A stretch of DNA of 64,000 nucleotides from Mytilus edulis (lineage: Eukaryota > Mollusca > Bivalvia > Mytilida > Mytilidae): contig NC_092350.1 of assembly GCF_963676685.1 (NCBI RefSeq), positions 7,181,486 to 7,245,485 on the forward strand. Reading direction: 5' to 3'. The notes beneath the pieces are model-generated. The model was not told the DNA's origin. It made no database searches and saw only the letters and a program-made list of their open reading frames with translations. Shown piece after piece: positions 34,555 through 44,098 of the stretch (position 1 is its first letter; each line of letters begins with the position of its first letter). The position numbers were made by a program, and so were the translations under genes.

Positions 34555-34887
34555 ACGGTCCAATGACCATTACTGAATACCCAGATAGTCCAATGATCAT
34601 TACTGAATACCCAGATGGTCCAATGATCATTACTGAATACCCAGATGGTCCAATGACCATTACTGAATACCCAGATGGTCCAATGATCATTACTGAATAC
34701 CCAGATGGTCCAATGACCATTACTGAATACCCAGATGGTCCAATGATCATTACTGAATACCCAGATGGTCCAATGATCATTACTGAATACCTAGATGGTC
34801 CAATGATCATTATTGAATACCCAGATGGTCCAATGATCATTACTGAATACCCAGATGGTCCAATGATCATTACTGAATACCCAGATG
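34555..34887. repeat. 30-bp minisatellite, 11 copies
   Basis: The unit CCAATGATCATTACTGAATA + CCCAGATGGT (30 bp) is repeated about 11 times with only a few substitutions (GACC for GATC, TAGTCC for TGGTCC). Because 30 is a multiple of three, both strands stay open (134 codons plus, 152 minus) with 10-residue peptide repeats. There is no start context, domain or splice evidence, so I do not call a gene. Confidence 0.95.
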
Positions 34888-35439
34888 CATCTTATCACGT
34901 GCTGCTCTCAAGTCAATCATTTAAACATAAACATATTTTATTTTAAATCCATAAAGGTATAAAGTAAATTTCATTTTTCTCTGTGCCTCAAAGTTCCCCT
35001 TATCAGACCCAAACCCACAAGCAAAACCTCAAATGCAGACCCCAACGCACACACTAAACCCCAAATGTACCACTTGACATCTTACGATGATGCAAGTCTA
35101 GCATACTGTAGAACCTTAATTAAATATGACAAGTGCTTTCTATGAACTACCGTGGACAAGTCCAGGGACGAGAAATCGCAAAGAGGAAGGAATAAGAACT
35201 GAACAAAGACTAAATATTATCAAATTCTTCCAAGATAATATACAGAAGACACATATACAGGTCATATAGTGACTGCAATACTGAGATTTAACTATTCAAA
35301 TTTCTGAACAGATGTTACAAATAAAAAAAGAAAAAAACAAAACAGTTGGTTAAATACATATGAATAATATCTATAAAATTCTTCCTAGTTAACTATAAAT
35401 ATCGATCTCCGAGTTGATAAATATGAAGACCATGCGATT

Positions 35440-36065
35440 AAAAACACGGTAAGTTACCCAAAGACCAGGAGAAAGGAGTAAAAACCTTCTCATATAAAAC
35501 ACGGTAAGTTACCAAAAGACCAGGAGAAAGGAGTAAAACCTTCTCATATAAAACACGGTTAGTAACCAAAAGACCAGGAGAAAGGAGTAAAATCGTATCA
35601 TATAAAACACGGTAAGTTAACCAAAGACCATACAGGAGAAAGGAAAAGAACATTTTCATATAAAACACGGTTAGTAACCCAGAGACCAGGAGAACGGAGT
35701 AAATCCTTCTCATAAAACACGGTTAGAAACCCAAAGACCTGGAGAAAGAAGTACAAACTTCTCATATGAAACAAGGTAAGGCAACCAAAGACCAGGAGAA
35801 AGGAGAAGAACATTCTCATATAAAACACGGTTAGTCACCCAAAGACCAGGAGAACGGAGTAAAACCTTCTTATAAAAATACGGTTAGAAACCCAAAAGAC
35901 CTGGAGAAAGGAGTACAAACTTCTCATATGAAACAAGGTAAGTCAACCAAAGACCAGGAGAAAGGAGAAGAACATTCTCATATAAAACGCAGTACGTAAC
36001 CCATATACCAGGAGAAAGGAGTAAAATCTTCTCATATGAAACATGGTTAGTAAACTAAAGAACAG
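35440..36065. repeat. 54-58-bp minisatellite with splice-donor-like units
   Basis: About 11 units of AAACACGGTAAGTTACC, CAAAGACCAGGAGAAAGG and AGTAAAACCTTCTCATAT, with variants CACGGTTAGT and AAGGTAAGTC. Several units contain GGTAAGT, a consensus 5' splice site on the plus strand. Minus-strand frames of 74-91 codons here are unit translations. The array lies 0.9 kb upstream of the sulfotransferase gene on the same strand. Confidence 0.9.
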
Positions 36066-36089
36066 GGAAAAAGCTAAATTCTGTATGTA

Positions 36090-36365
36090 TGTGCCTGTCC
36101 CAAACCAGGAGCCTGTAATTCTGTGGTTGTCGTTTGTTGATGTAATACATATTTGTTTTTCGTTCATTTTTTGTACATAAAATAGTCCGTTAGTTTTCTC
36201 GTTTGAATTGTTTTACATTTGTCATTTCGAGGCATTTTATAGCTGACTATGCGGTATAGGCTTTGCTCATTGATGAAGGCCGTACGGTGACTTATAGTTG
36301 TTAATTTCTGTGTCATTTTGGTCTCTCGTGGAGAGTGGTCTCTTTGGCAATCATAACACACATTC
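36090..36365 (+). repeat. Common retro-repeat tail inserted in the satellite
   Basis: CTGTATGTATGTGCCTGTCC, GGTTGTCGTTTGTTGATGT, CATTTCGAGGCATTTTATAG, CTGACTATGCGGTATAGG and GGCCGTACGGTGACTTATAG identify the same tail as at 33485-33690 and 48220-48530. It splits two related satellite arrays. Confidence 0.75.
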
Positions 36366-36925
36366 CTTTTTGTATTAAACTTTCTCATGTTAAACATGTT
36401 AAGTATAAAACCCAAAGAATAAGAGAAACATGAGACAGGAGTAAAATCTTCCTTTTCATATTAAACTTTCTCATGTTAAACATGTTAAGTATAAAAACCC
36501 AAAGAATAAGAGAAACAAAACATGAGACAGGAGTAAAATCTTCCTTTTCATATTAAACTTTCTCATGTTAAACATGTTAAGTATAAAAACCCAAAGAATA
36601 AGAGAAACATAAGACAGGAGTAAAATCTTCCTTTTCATATTAAACTTTCTCATGTTAAACATGTTAAGTATAAAAACCCAAAGAATAAGAGAAACAAAAC
36701 ATGAGACAGGAGTAAAATCTTCCTTTTCATATTAAACTTTCTCATGTTAAACATGTTAAGTATAAAAACCCAAAGAATAAGAGAAACATAAGACAGGAGT
36801 AAAATCTTCCTTTTCATATTAAACTTTCTCATGTTAAACATGTTAAGTATAAAAACCCAAAGAATAAGAGAAACACGAGACAGGAGTAAAATCTTCTCAT
36901 ATATAACACGGTAAATCCTTCTCAT
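36366..36925. repeat. 87-93-bp minisatellite, about 6 copies
   Basis: Unit: ATCTTCCTTTTCATATTAAA, CTTTCTCATGTTAAACATGT, TAAGTATAAAAACCCAAAG, AATAAGAGAAAC, ATGAGACAGGAGTAAA. Units alternate between two lengths (with or without AAACA). The last unit ends in CACGGTAAATCC, relating it to the array at 35440-36065. TTAAACATGTTAA inside the unit is palindromic. Confidence 0.9.
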
Positions 36926-36946
36926 GTTCAAGAATTGTAACACAAT

Positions 36947-38179
36947 TTGCATGGTTTCAATTTAAAAATTAATAATATTATAACAAATCATGATAGTATT
37001 CTAATAATATGTTTTTCCCTTTTCAGAGGAATTCTACGAATTCTGTCTTTTCTATGCATATTGTTTACTGTGGTGTTTTATTCACATTTTCGCGAGTTTC
37101 TCAACAGTTTGTCTTCTACAAACGACATCAATTATTATCACCGGTCTCATGTACATGTATGTCAGCAGCGATCTGTTAATGTGGCTTTCCTTAAAGTTCA
37201 CAAAACAGGTGGCACCACTGTCAGTAATATATTACTACGATATGGAGATTCACGTGGATTAAACATTGCTTTACCAAAACTAAATAGTCCAAAATGGAAT
37301 TATCTTGGATTTAATACAATTTTACAGAGAGACAGGATTTTCCCAATTCCACCAACTGAAACATACAATATATTATGTAACCATGCTATTTACAGTAGAA
37401 ATAGCTTTAGGGAACTACTAGGAGCGGATGTGGTTAACATAGGAATAATTCGAGAACCTGTTTCACAATTTGTCTCTGCAGCACATTTCTTTGGATTGTT
37501 AAGAGAATTACAGTTCAAACTTAAAATTAAAAACAAAAGTGAATTAATCTCAAAGTTTTCAAAAAATCCCAATTTATGTCCAGATTTATTAAAGATTTAC
37601 ATGCACAATAGGATGTCGTTTGACTTTGGACTTGAAGCGAAAGACTTTGATAATGAGACAGCTATTGACGAATTCCTAAGGTCACTGGACAAAGATTTTG
37701 CTCTCGTTATAGTGACAGAATACTTTGACGAATCGTTGGTACTCCTAAAACGAATTCTATGTATGAACTTAAAAGATATATTATATATACCACTGAATGT
37801 TAACACAAGGAAGAAACGAGAACCAATTATAGTGTCCGAGGAAGACAAGTTCAACATCCGGCAATATAACCATGCCGACCTCAAACTGTATCAGTATTTT
37901 AAAGATGAATTAATTAAACAACTTCAACAAAGTGGTAATAATATTAACAATGAAATTCAAAATTTTAAATCTATTCATAAATCCGTTATACATTTCTGTA
38001 ATGAGAGAAAATCTGAGAAATTTTCTAATTCGAAAGTTTTTGAAATAGAAGAAACAATTTGGAACGACAATTTTACAGTAACAACAAGGGAATGTGAGAT
38101 TATGATGGAATATGAATTTAAAACAGTAAAACGATTAACGAAAAAAGCAGAGGCAAAGTTTAAAATTTGGAAAAGGTAG
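36947..38179 (+). CDS. Galactose-3-O-sulfotransferase-like protein
   Basis: Predicted Golgi type II membrane enzyme transferring sulfate from PAPS to the 3-OH of galactose on glycolipids or glycoproteins (galactosylceramide sulfotransferase / Gal3ST family). As read, it has 410 residues. The signal anchor is at 29-46 (ILRILSFLCILFTVVFYS). The PAPS 5'-phosphosulfate loop FLKVHKTGGTTVSNILL is at 81-97. The 3'-phosphate motif GIIREPVSQFVSA is at 166-178. TEYFDESLVLLKRIL at 258-271 and NHADLKLYQYF at 308-318 are family words. N-glycosylation sequons are at N196, N236 and N375. The start is uncertain: TTTTTCCCTTTTCAG ends at 37026, so the true exon may begin at 37027 (third base of codon 27), with the initiator in an upstream exon I cannot locate. 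Which substrate is sulfated cannot be told from sequence. Confidence 0.88.
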   Translation: MHGFNLKINNIITNHDSILIICFSLFRGILRILSFLCILFTVVFYSHFREFLNSLSSTNDINYYHRSHVHVCQQRSVNVAFLKVHKTGGTTVSNILLRYGDSRGLNIALPKLNSPKWNYLGFNTILQRDRIFPIPPTETYNILCNHAIYSRNSFRELLGADVVNIGIIREPVSQFVSAAHFFGLLRELQFKLKIKNKSELISKFSKNPNLCPDLLKIYMHNRMSFDFGLEAKDFDNETAIDEFLRSLDKDFALVIVTEYFDESLVLLKRILCMNLKDILYIPLNVNTRKKREPIIVSEEDKFNIRQYNHADLKLYQYFKDELIKQLQQSGNNINNEIQNFKSIHKSVIHFCNERKSEKFSNSKVFEIEETIWNDNFTVTTRECEIMMEYEFKTVKRLTKKAEAKFKIWKR

Positions 38180-38309
38180 CATTGCAGTGCCCCAACACAA
38201 ACTACAAGCTTAGTTTAGATTAAATTTAAGATAACATTTCAGCAGTCCAATGCAACTCAGAGGAAAAGTATAGATTAACTTGATTTATCATAAAATATAT
38301 GATATAGAT

Positions 38310-38605
38310 ATATAAGATGTGGAATGAGTGCCAATGAGACATCTCTCAATCCAAGTCACAATTTATAAAATTAAACAATTATAGGTCAAAGTACGATCTT
38401 CAACACGGTGCCTTGGCCCACACGGAACAGCAAGTTATAAAGGGCCCCAAAAATGACTAGTGTAAAACCATTCAAACGGGGAAAATAACGGTCTAGTCTA
38501 TATTAAAAATAGAAACGCCAAACATATCAACAAACGAACACTACTGAACATCAGACTCCTGACTTCGAGGCAAACAATTGCACCGGGTTTAAACGTTTTC
38601 ATAGG
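38310..38605 (-). repeat. Common retro-repeat, minus-strand copy
   Basis: On the minus strand it reads GAGAGATGTCTCATTGGCAC, GCCGTGTGGGCCAAGGC-type words, CGAAGTCAGGAGTCTGATG and AAACCCGGTGCAATTG, in the order of the family seen at 48220-48530. It ends near AAACGTTTTC and lies just downstream of the sulfotransferase. Confidence 0.7.
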
Positions 38606-38954
38606 TACCAACATTCACCCTTATTTGAAACAATAGTGTGACATCACAACATAGAAAGACACACTATAATTCTATTACTTTTAAGGTGATTAAACCATTT
38701 ATTTGAACTACTAACTGGTATATGAAAAAACTTTTTTAACCTGAATCTTTTTTAAACCTTATAGTGTGTAAAACTATCATACCAAGTACGAACGGACATA
38801 CAAACATACAGTTATGATGAAATATATTCCATAATCTATTTACATCAATATATATTGTTGTAAATGATACCCCATTCACACAGTCAGTTCGCATGTCACC
38901 ATATAAAGAGGAATAACTCTAATATATCTTCACATTTTACAATGGACAAGTGCA
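38606..38954. other. Noncoding, no recognisable feature
   Basis: AT-rich spacer between the repeat and the LINE relic. Confidence 0.5.
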
Positions 38955-38978
38955 GCAAATAGACTTTTACCTGTTTAT

Positions 38979-39700
38979 GTGAAAATTTTTAATACTATTT
39001 TTGAAAGCGGTATAGTACCAGAAACCTTGTCTCAGGATTATATATGCCATATATTTAAAAACAAGGGTGACCCTGCAGATGCTGGCAATTATAGAGGTAT
39101 AACTATATTAAGTTGTTTTGGAAAATTATTTACCTGTATTCTCAATAATAGATTATTTAAGTATCTTGAAAGTTTAGGTTTGTTATGTGAAGAGCAAGCT
39201 GGTTTTATAAAGGGTTACAGTACTGTTGACCACATTTTTAATTTGAAATATCTAATTGATCTATACTTATTTAGAAGGGAAAAGTTATAATGTGCCTTTG
39301 TAGATTTTCAAAAAAACATTTGACTCGGTTAGTAGAGTTTTACTATGGCAAAAATTGATACGAAATGGTATTGATGGTAAAATGCTTATTGTTGTACAGA
39401 ATCTGTAGGAAAATGCAAAATCATGCGTAAGAGATGGTAATAGTTTCTGTGAATATTTTGCTTCAAATGTAGGAGTCAGAACTTTGCTGAAATAATATTA
39501 AATATATAGCATAGAGTCAGTATCTTATGCAAGAATACTTAATGATCTAACAGAGTTCTTAGCACATGACAATGATGGTCTTAATGATGTATGCAATATT
39601 TCTCACTTTCTGTTTGATAATGATGATATTGAAGTTTACTTTAAATTGTATCTGTTACTATATGCAGATTATACTGTTATTTTTGCAATCTGCACTAAAT
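38979..39700 (+). pseudogene. LINE reverse transcriptase, 5' and 3' truncated
   Basis: The open part (38979-39290) contains FESGIVPETLSQ, KNKGDPADAGNYRGITILS, CFGKLF and EEQAGFIKGYSTVDHIFNL, the conserved fingers region of non-LTR reverse transcriptases (Jockey/CR1-like sequences of molluscs). It is then broken by a stop at 39288 and frameshifts. TFDSV (motif A) is readable near 39320, NVGVR near 39470 and LYADYTVIFA near 39660, where the second catalytic Asp of YADD is Tyr. The copy is inactive. Confidence 0.85.
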
Positions 39701-39710
39701 GCTATGTTTT

Positions 39711-40340
39711 TTGTATTGTTTCAACCTCAAGACTGACTTTGTAAAGGAGTCTTATTTATCAATTAAAGATTTTAGTATAAGAAGAGCTATATGTAAAATG
39801 AGAATAAGACTAGTGCTCATGATCTTAGAATTGAGAAAGATAGATATAGTAAAAAATACATAGAGAGAACTCAACGTCTATGTCATCACTGCTTATCACA
39901 TGAATCAAATTCTATTGAAGATGAGACCCATTTTACAGTAAATTGTCCATTATATAATGAACAGAGGAAATTATTATTTAATAAAGTTATCACTTTTTGT
40001 ACTAATTTTGAAGAACTACCTAATGATAAGAAATATTTCTGGCTGTTCACAAATGAGCCTTTACCAACTCTCATGTGCCTAGGAAATTACATTATTAAAG
40101 GTTTAGAAATAAGATTCAGATGTAAACAAAATATATGAAATAATATAATTTTTTATTGTTATAAGATTTTATATAATAGTTAGATAAAACACATGTTGTG
40201 TTAGGCTCTGATCCTGTCCATAACGTTATAGTATGGTATTAGTTTTCTGTTTTGCTTTTTCCAATCATATTGTGTTGTAAAATGTTGCCCTATATGGGTT
40301 CTTGATTAGATTAATAAAATTCTTATCTTATCTTATCTTA
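39711..40340 (+). mobile_element. 5'-truncated LINE copy with (TCTTA)n tail
   Basis: It encodes only the C-terminal end (RRAICKMR, YSKKYIERTQRLCHHCLSHE, EDETHFTVNCPLYNEQRKLL, TNEPLPTLMCLGNYIIKGLE), then a ~190-bp 3'UTR ending in TCTTATCTTATCTTATCTTA. TTGTATTG at its left edge and TTATTG at its right edge suggest a short target duplication within the host LINE. Confidence 0.75.
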
Positions 40341-40680
40341 TTGTGAAACATGGAAACTCAAAGTCAATGTAGCTAAGACCAATGTTGTTATATTTTCAAA
40401 AAATAGACAGTGTTAGAATACTCAGTTTTTATAAAATAATGAACAAATAGCTGTTATAGAAGAGGGGGGCAAGGGGTTTCCAATAACAGCGAAACAGTAA
40501 ATTGATTTGGCTTAAAACAGATAACAAGGAATTGAAAAGGGACAATAACAGATAACCGTAAATGAAAATTTAAAATCCGTACGGTACAGGACCAATCCAG
40601 TATATCTTATTATATAACTGGTTGTATGGACCTAGCTAGGCCTGAACAGAGACAGATATATATATATATAACATATATAT

Positions 40681-41723
40681 ATCCGTTCATCCTATATTGA
40701 CTCTTAAAATTCAAGAGTCTATCTTAAATTGAGGGTATATTATATGGCCTTCCAAATACCGTTTCGATCCCTAACATCACTGAAGAGACATATATTGTCG
40801 AAATCTAGATCTGGTGTACAAAAAAATATTGACACCTTATGTTTGTGGCATAACATCTAAAACCACATGTTTATTGTTTTCTGTTTAGTATTAAATTTAT
40901 ATTAAGATCCATTTTGTTACATCTCGTGATCAATTTTATTTGGCAATCGCCAATAGCAGTCAGCATGCAGGGTTAAAGAACATCAGTTGTTCAACCTGTT
41001 AGTCAAATGCGTTTTGTTTAAATTAATATACTTTTGCACTTTTTTGGTCTTTTGGAAAATGTTGTTTGTGCTGTATTTAGACCCTTCTACAACAAAATTT
41101 GTTTTATATGCACACGTATAAAAATTGCGGTTTTTATCCAACGCAATGATAGGTTTGAACGTAGTTCTCAATTTAGACTCGTTTATATTTTTCGTTTGGG
41201 CTTGTATCATATTTTCCCTCCAGTTTATATGATCCGTTCATTCTATATTGACTCTTAAAATTCAAGAGTCTATCTTAAATTGAGGGTAAATTATATGGCC
41301 TTCCAAATACCGTTTCGATCCCTAACATCACTGAAGAGACATATATTGTCGAAATCTAGATCTGGTGTACAAAAAAATATTGACACCTTATGTTTGTGGC
41401 ATAACATCTGGACCACACGTTTATTGTTTTCTGTTTAGTATTAAATTTATATTAAGATCCATTTTGTTACATCTCATGATCAATTTAATTTGGCAATCGC
41501 CAATGGCAGTCAGCAGGGTTAAAGAACATCAGTTGTTCAACCTGTTAGTCAAATGCGTTTTGTTTAAATTTACTTCTTCACTTTTTTGGTCTTTTGGAAA
41601 ATGTTGTTTGTGCTGTATTTAGACCCTTCTACAACGAAATTTGTTTTACATGCACACGTATAAAAATTGCGGTTTTTACCCAACGCAATCATAGGTTTGA
41701 ACGTAGTTTTCAATTTAGACTCG

Positions 41724-41727
<4 letters not shown>
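40681..41727 (+). repeat. 551-bp tandem duplication
   Basis: The block starting ATCCGTTCATCCTATATTGA at 40681 recurs at 41232 with few differences (about 95% by eye) up to TTTAGACTCGCTTATA, where the second copy runs into (TA)n. CTCTTAAAATTCAAGAGTC in each copy is palindromic. No open frame is conserved between the copies, and the frames listed by eye (74-96 codons) are shadows. Identity unknown. Confidence 0.85.

Positions 41728-41811
<84 letters not shown>
41727..41811. repeat. (TA)n microsatellite
   Basis: An uninterrupted run of about 42 TA units joins the 551-bp duplication to the palindromic element at 41812. Such runs are prone to cruciform formation and to assembly error. Confidence 0.98.
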
Positions 41812-41812
<1 letters not shown>

Positions 41813-42318
41813 CTCGTCTAAACATCAAACAAACAATGTTAGGCAGCAACCATTTGATTTTCGGGGGGGCGGGGGGGGGGGGTGGCTGTGTTTTTTTTTG
41901 GAAAAAAAAGTTTGTTCCCAGATTTTGGAGAAAAAAATAATTTGTTTTAAATTCTGAGAAAAAAAAATGTTTGTTTCACCCTCAGCTGCCACTACATGTA
42001 ATGCTAAAATTGAAAGAAAAAAATTGTTTTCGACTTGTCGCGAAAAAAATATATTGTTTTTCAAAAAAAAAAAAAGTTTGTACAGAAAATAAAACCATAG
42101 CCCCCCCCCCCCCCCCCCCCCGAATATCAAATGGTTGCTGCCTTAGATCTGTAAATTTGCTTTCGCAAATGTTTTGTTCTTCCCTCGCCAGGATTCGAAC
42201 ACGTGCTACTGTCACGATATCACAGTAGCATGGGTTCGTATCCCGGCGAGGGAAGAACAAAACATTTGCGAAAGCAAATTTACAGATCTAACATTGTTGG
42301 GTTGATGTTTAGACGAGT
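41812..42318. mobile_element. Large palindrome with tRNA-like B-box words, split by a MITE
   Basis: Without the insertion at 41842-42142, the sequence is one inverted repeat. The left arm starts ACTCGTCTAAACATCAAAC (41812) and resumes GATCTGTAAATTTGCTTTCG (42146). It pairs with the right arm ending GTTGATGTTTAGACGAGT (42318). Arms of over 110 bp meet near 42216. Near the centre each arm carries a GTTCGAATCC / GTTCGTATCC word next to GGCGAGGGAA, resembling the T-arm/B-box of a tRNA gene in opposite orientations. No complete tRNA fold is present. Confidence 0.8.
41842..42142. mobile_element. PIF/Harbinger-type MITE (301 bp) with TTA duplication
   Basis: GGCAGCAACCATTTGATTTT at the left mirrors AATATCAAATGGTTGCTGCC at the right, each followed inwards by a run of G or C (about 20 bases). 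TTA flanks both sides (41839-41841, 42143-42145), as for PIF/Harbinger elements. Removing the element and one TTA restores the host palindrome exactly. The interior is rich in A runs. Frames of 85-101 codons here are low-complexity shadows. Confidence 0.85.
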
Positions 42319-42442
42319 TGTATATATATATACATAATGTACACAGCCATGTATCACCACCACTGCTGGTGATCCGATAGATAAATCTGTTGTAGAGTTG
42401 TCACTGGCTCAGACGTACTTATATATATATTATATATATATG

Positions 42443-44098
42443 TTACAGGCATTTTCTAAATTTAGGCATTTTGTAAAATGCCTGAAAATGTTACGCATTC
42501 TCTAAAATGCCTGCAAGATTCAGTCATTATACATAATGACTAATTTTTCTAGGCATTTTACAAAATGCCTGGAAAAATTGAGAGGCATTTTACAAAATGC
42601 CTGAAATTATTTTAAACAATGAAATATTTAAAATAAAAACAATTGAAAGCTTTGAACATCAGAACAATTTGATTTATAATAATTATTACTGAATTAAAAA
42701 ATAAGAATAGATAATCAAGAATAAATTTTAATGAATTATTCCAAAAAAAAATGGACTATTATTTATCATTTCTCAAAATGTTTGGATGACAGAACTGTTA
42801 CACAATATTTGTTCTAAACTTTTGTAAATACATAATTTGTTTGCGTAAAATCTGGTTTTAGAACTTCAACCATATTTGAAGAAACTTGAATAATTCTAGC
42901 AACAATTTGCAATAGGCTATATTGATTGAAAAATGTATCAGATGACACTACCAACCATATTATGCATCACATCAAAACACAGCCTTGTATGGCAAAACCC
43001 ATATTGTAGAGGGGGATTTGTTTCGATGTAGGTGTATCATAGTTACACTGGCTCTTCCATTACCTTTACCGACAAAACACTTATTATAACATTGTGTTTC
43101 GCAATAAGCAATTGTCAATTGATCCCTTATATAGTTATTGCCTTTATAGTCTATGTAAATCATTTTTTTTAAATATTGTTATCTTTTGCAAAAATAAATT
43201 TAATTCTAGCAACAATTTGCAATAGGCTATCTTGATTGAAAAATGTATCAGATGACACTACCAACCATATTATGCATCACATCAAAACACAGCCTTGTAT
43301 GGCAAAACCCATATTGTAGAGGGGGATTTGTTTCGATGTAGGTGTATAAATGAAAACATTATTTCTGAATTGGAATATTAAATATTATCATATGTTAGTA
43401 AAATGCCATACTTTCTCCACGTTAAGAACTCTACATTTTTTTTTATTTATGGCTGTTCTGCATGTGGAATTTACTGTGCCTATCCAAAATACCTTCATTT
43501 CAAGTGCAAGCGGCAGTTGAAATGTATGTCCTTTATCTGGGTCAATCCCCTCACAGAAATAACCCATATATGAATTGTAACCAAATTGTTCACGTCTAGA
43601 ATATGCATGACATATTTGCTACTGAAAGCAAACAATAAACAATCAGTCATCTAAAAAAAAATCTTTTTCTCTGCTTCACATGTTACATTGATTTACTTTT
43701 TTGAATCCAGAATTTCTAAAACATACAAAAACCTTCCCAGCTGTTTTTTGGAAAATAAATTTATTCTACCGAACCATTAGATATTTAATCCTTTGCAAGC
43801 TATTGTATTTATGTCCGTTTTTGTCAATAATAACATACTTCCACAAATTGCCTGAAACTGAACAGGCAATTTGTTGAATTTTGCTTCAAAATTTCAGTCA
43901 TTTTTACCGACTACCATTTTCAACAACATAATTATGGTTCATACAATTTCCCATTTTAACTCAAAATTTCAGTCATTTTACAAAATGACTAGGTATTTTT
44001 AGTCATTTTGTATAATGCCTGTCAAGGTTAGGCATTTTATAAATTGCCTGAAAATTCAGTCATTTTACAAAATGCCTAAATTTAGAAAATGCCTGTAA
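42443..44098. mobile_element. 1656-bp element with perfect 38-bp inverted ends and palindrome arrays
   Basis: TTACAGGCATTTTCTAAATT... at 42443-42480 is the exact reverse complement of 44061-44098 (38/38). Both end regions hold 20-bp palindromes of the form AGGCATTTTNTAAAATGCCT or AGTCATTTTACAAAATGACT (42464-42483, 42522-42541, 42551-42570, 42583-42602, 43971-43990, 44001-44020, 44030-44049, 44058-44077). The interior contains a 147-bp direct duplication. There is no transposase frame. TATATA flanks both sides, so the duplication length is unclear. The perfect ends imply recent movement. Superfamily not identified. Confidence 0.85.
42891..43347. repeat. 147-bp direct duplication inside the 1656-bp element
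   Basis: 42891-43037 (TAATTCTAGCAACAATTTGC ... GATGTAGGTGTAT) is repeated at 43201-43347 with one visible difference (offset 310). The intervening 163 bp is unique. The near identity shows a recent internal duplication. Confidence 0.92.

Larger units (their letters stand above)
38955..40465 (+). mobile_element. LINE relic with a second truncated LINE inserted in it
   Basis: The host copy runs from 38955 to about 39710 (fingers and palm of a reverse transcriptase) and resumes at 40341-40465 with YCETWKLKVNVAKTNVVIF and NNEQIAVIEE-type residues, which belong just after the YADD region. Between them (about 39711-40340) is a 5'-truncated copy of a similar LINE ending in (TCTTA)n. Both copies are dead. 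Confidence 0.8.

Noticed and set aside
34412-34946. 134-codon and 152-codon frames as repeat-protein genes
   Set aside because: Both are translations of the 30-bp minisatellite on opposite strands; there is no domain, start context or splice support.
35440-36925. A CRISPR array
   Set aside because: The repeats are tandem, with no unique spacers, and the DNA is eukaryotic.
40740-41320. Minus-strand hammerhead from GTTTCG words
   Set aside because: No TCATCAG core at the required distance on either copy.
42185-42250. A functional tRNA gene
   Set aside because: B-box-like words are present in both arms, but no acceptor stem, D-arm or anticodon arm can be drawn; it is a palindrome arm.
41594-42260. 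Several overlapping 75-101-codon frames
   Set aside because: All translate (TA)n, G/C runs or the ends of the split palindrome and its MITE.
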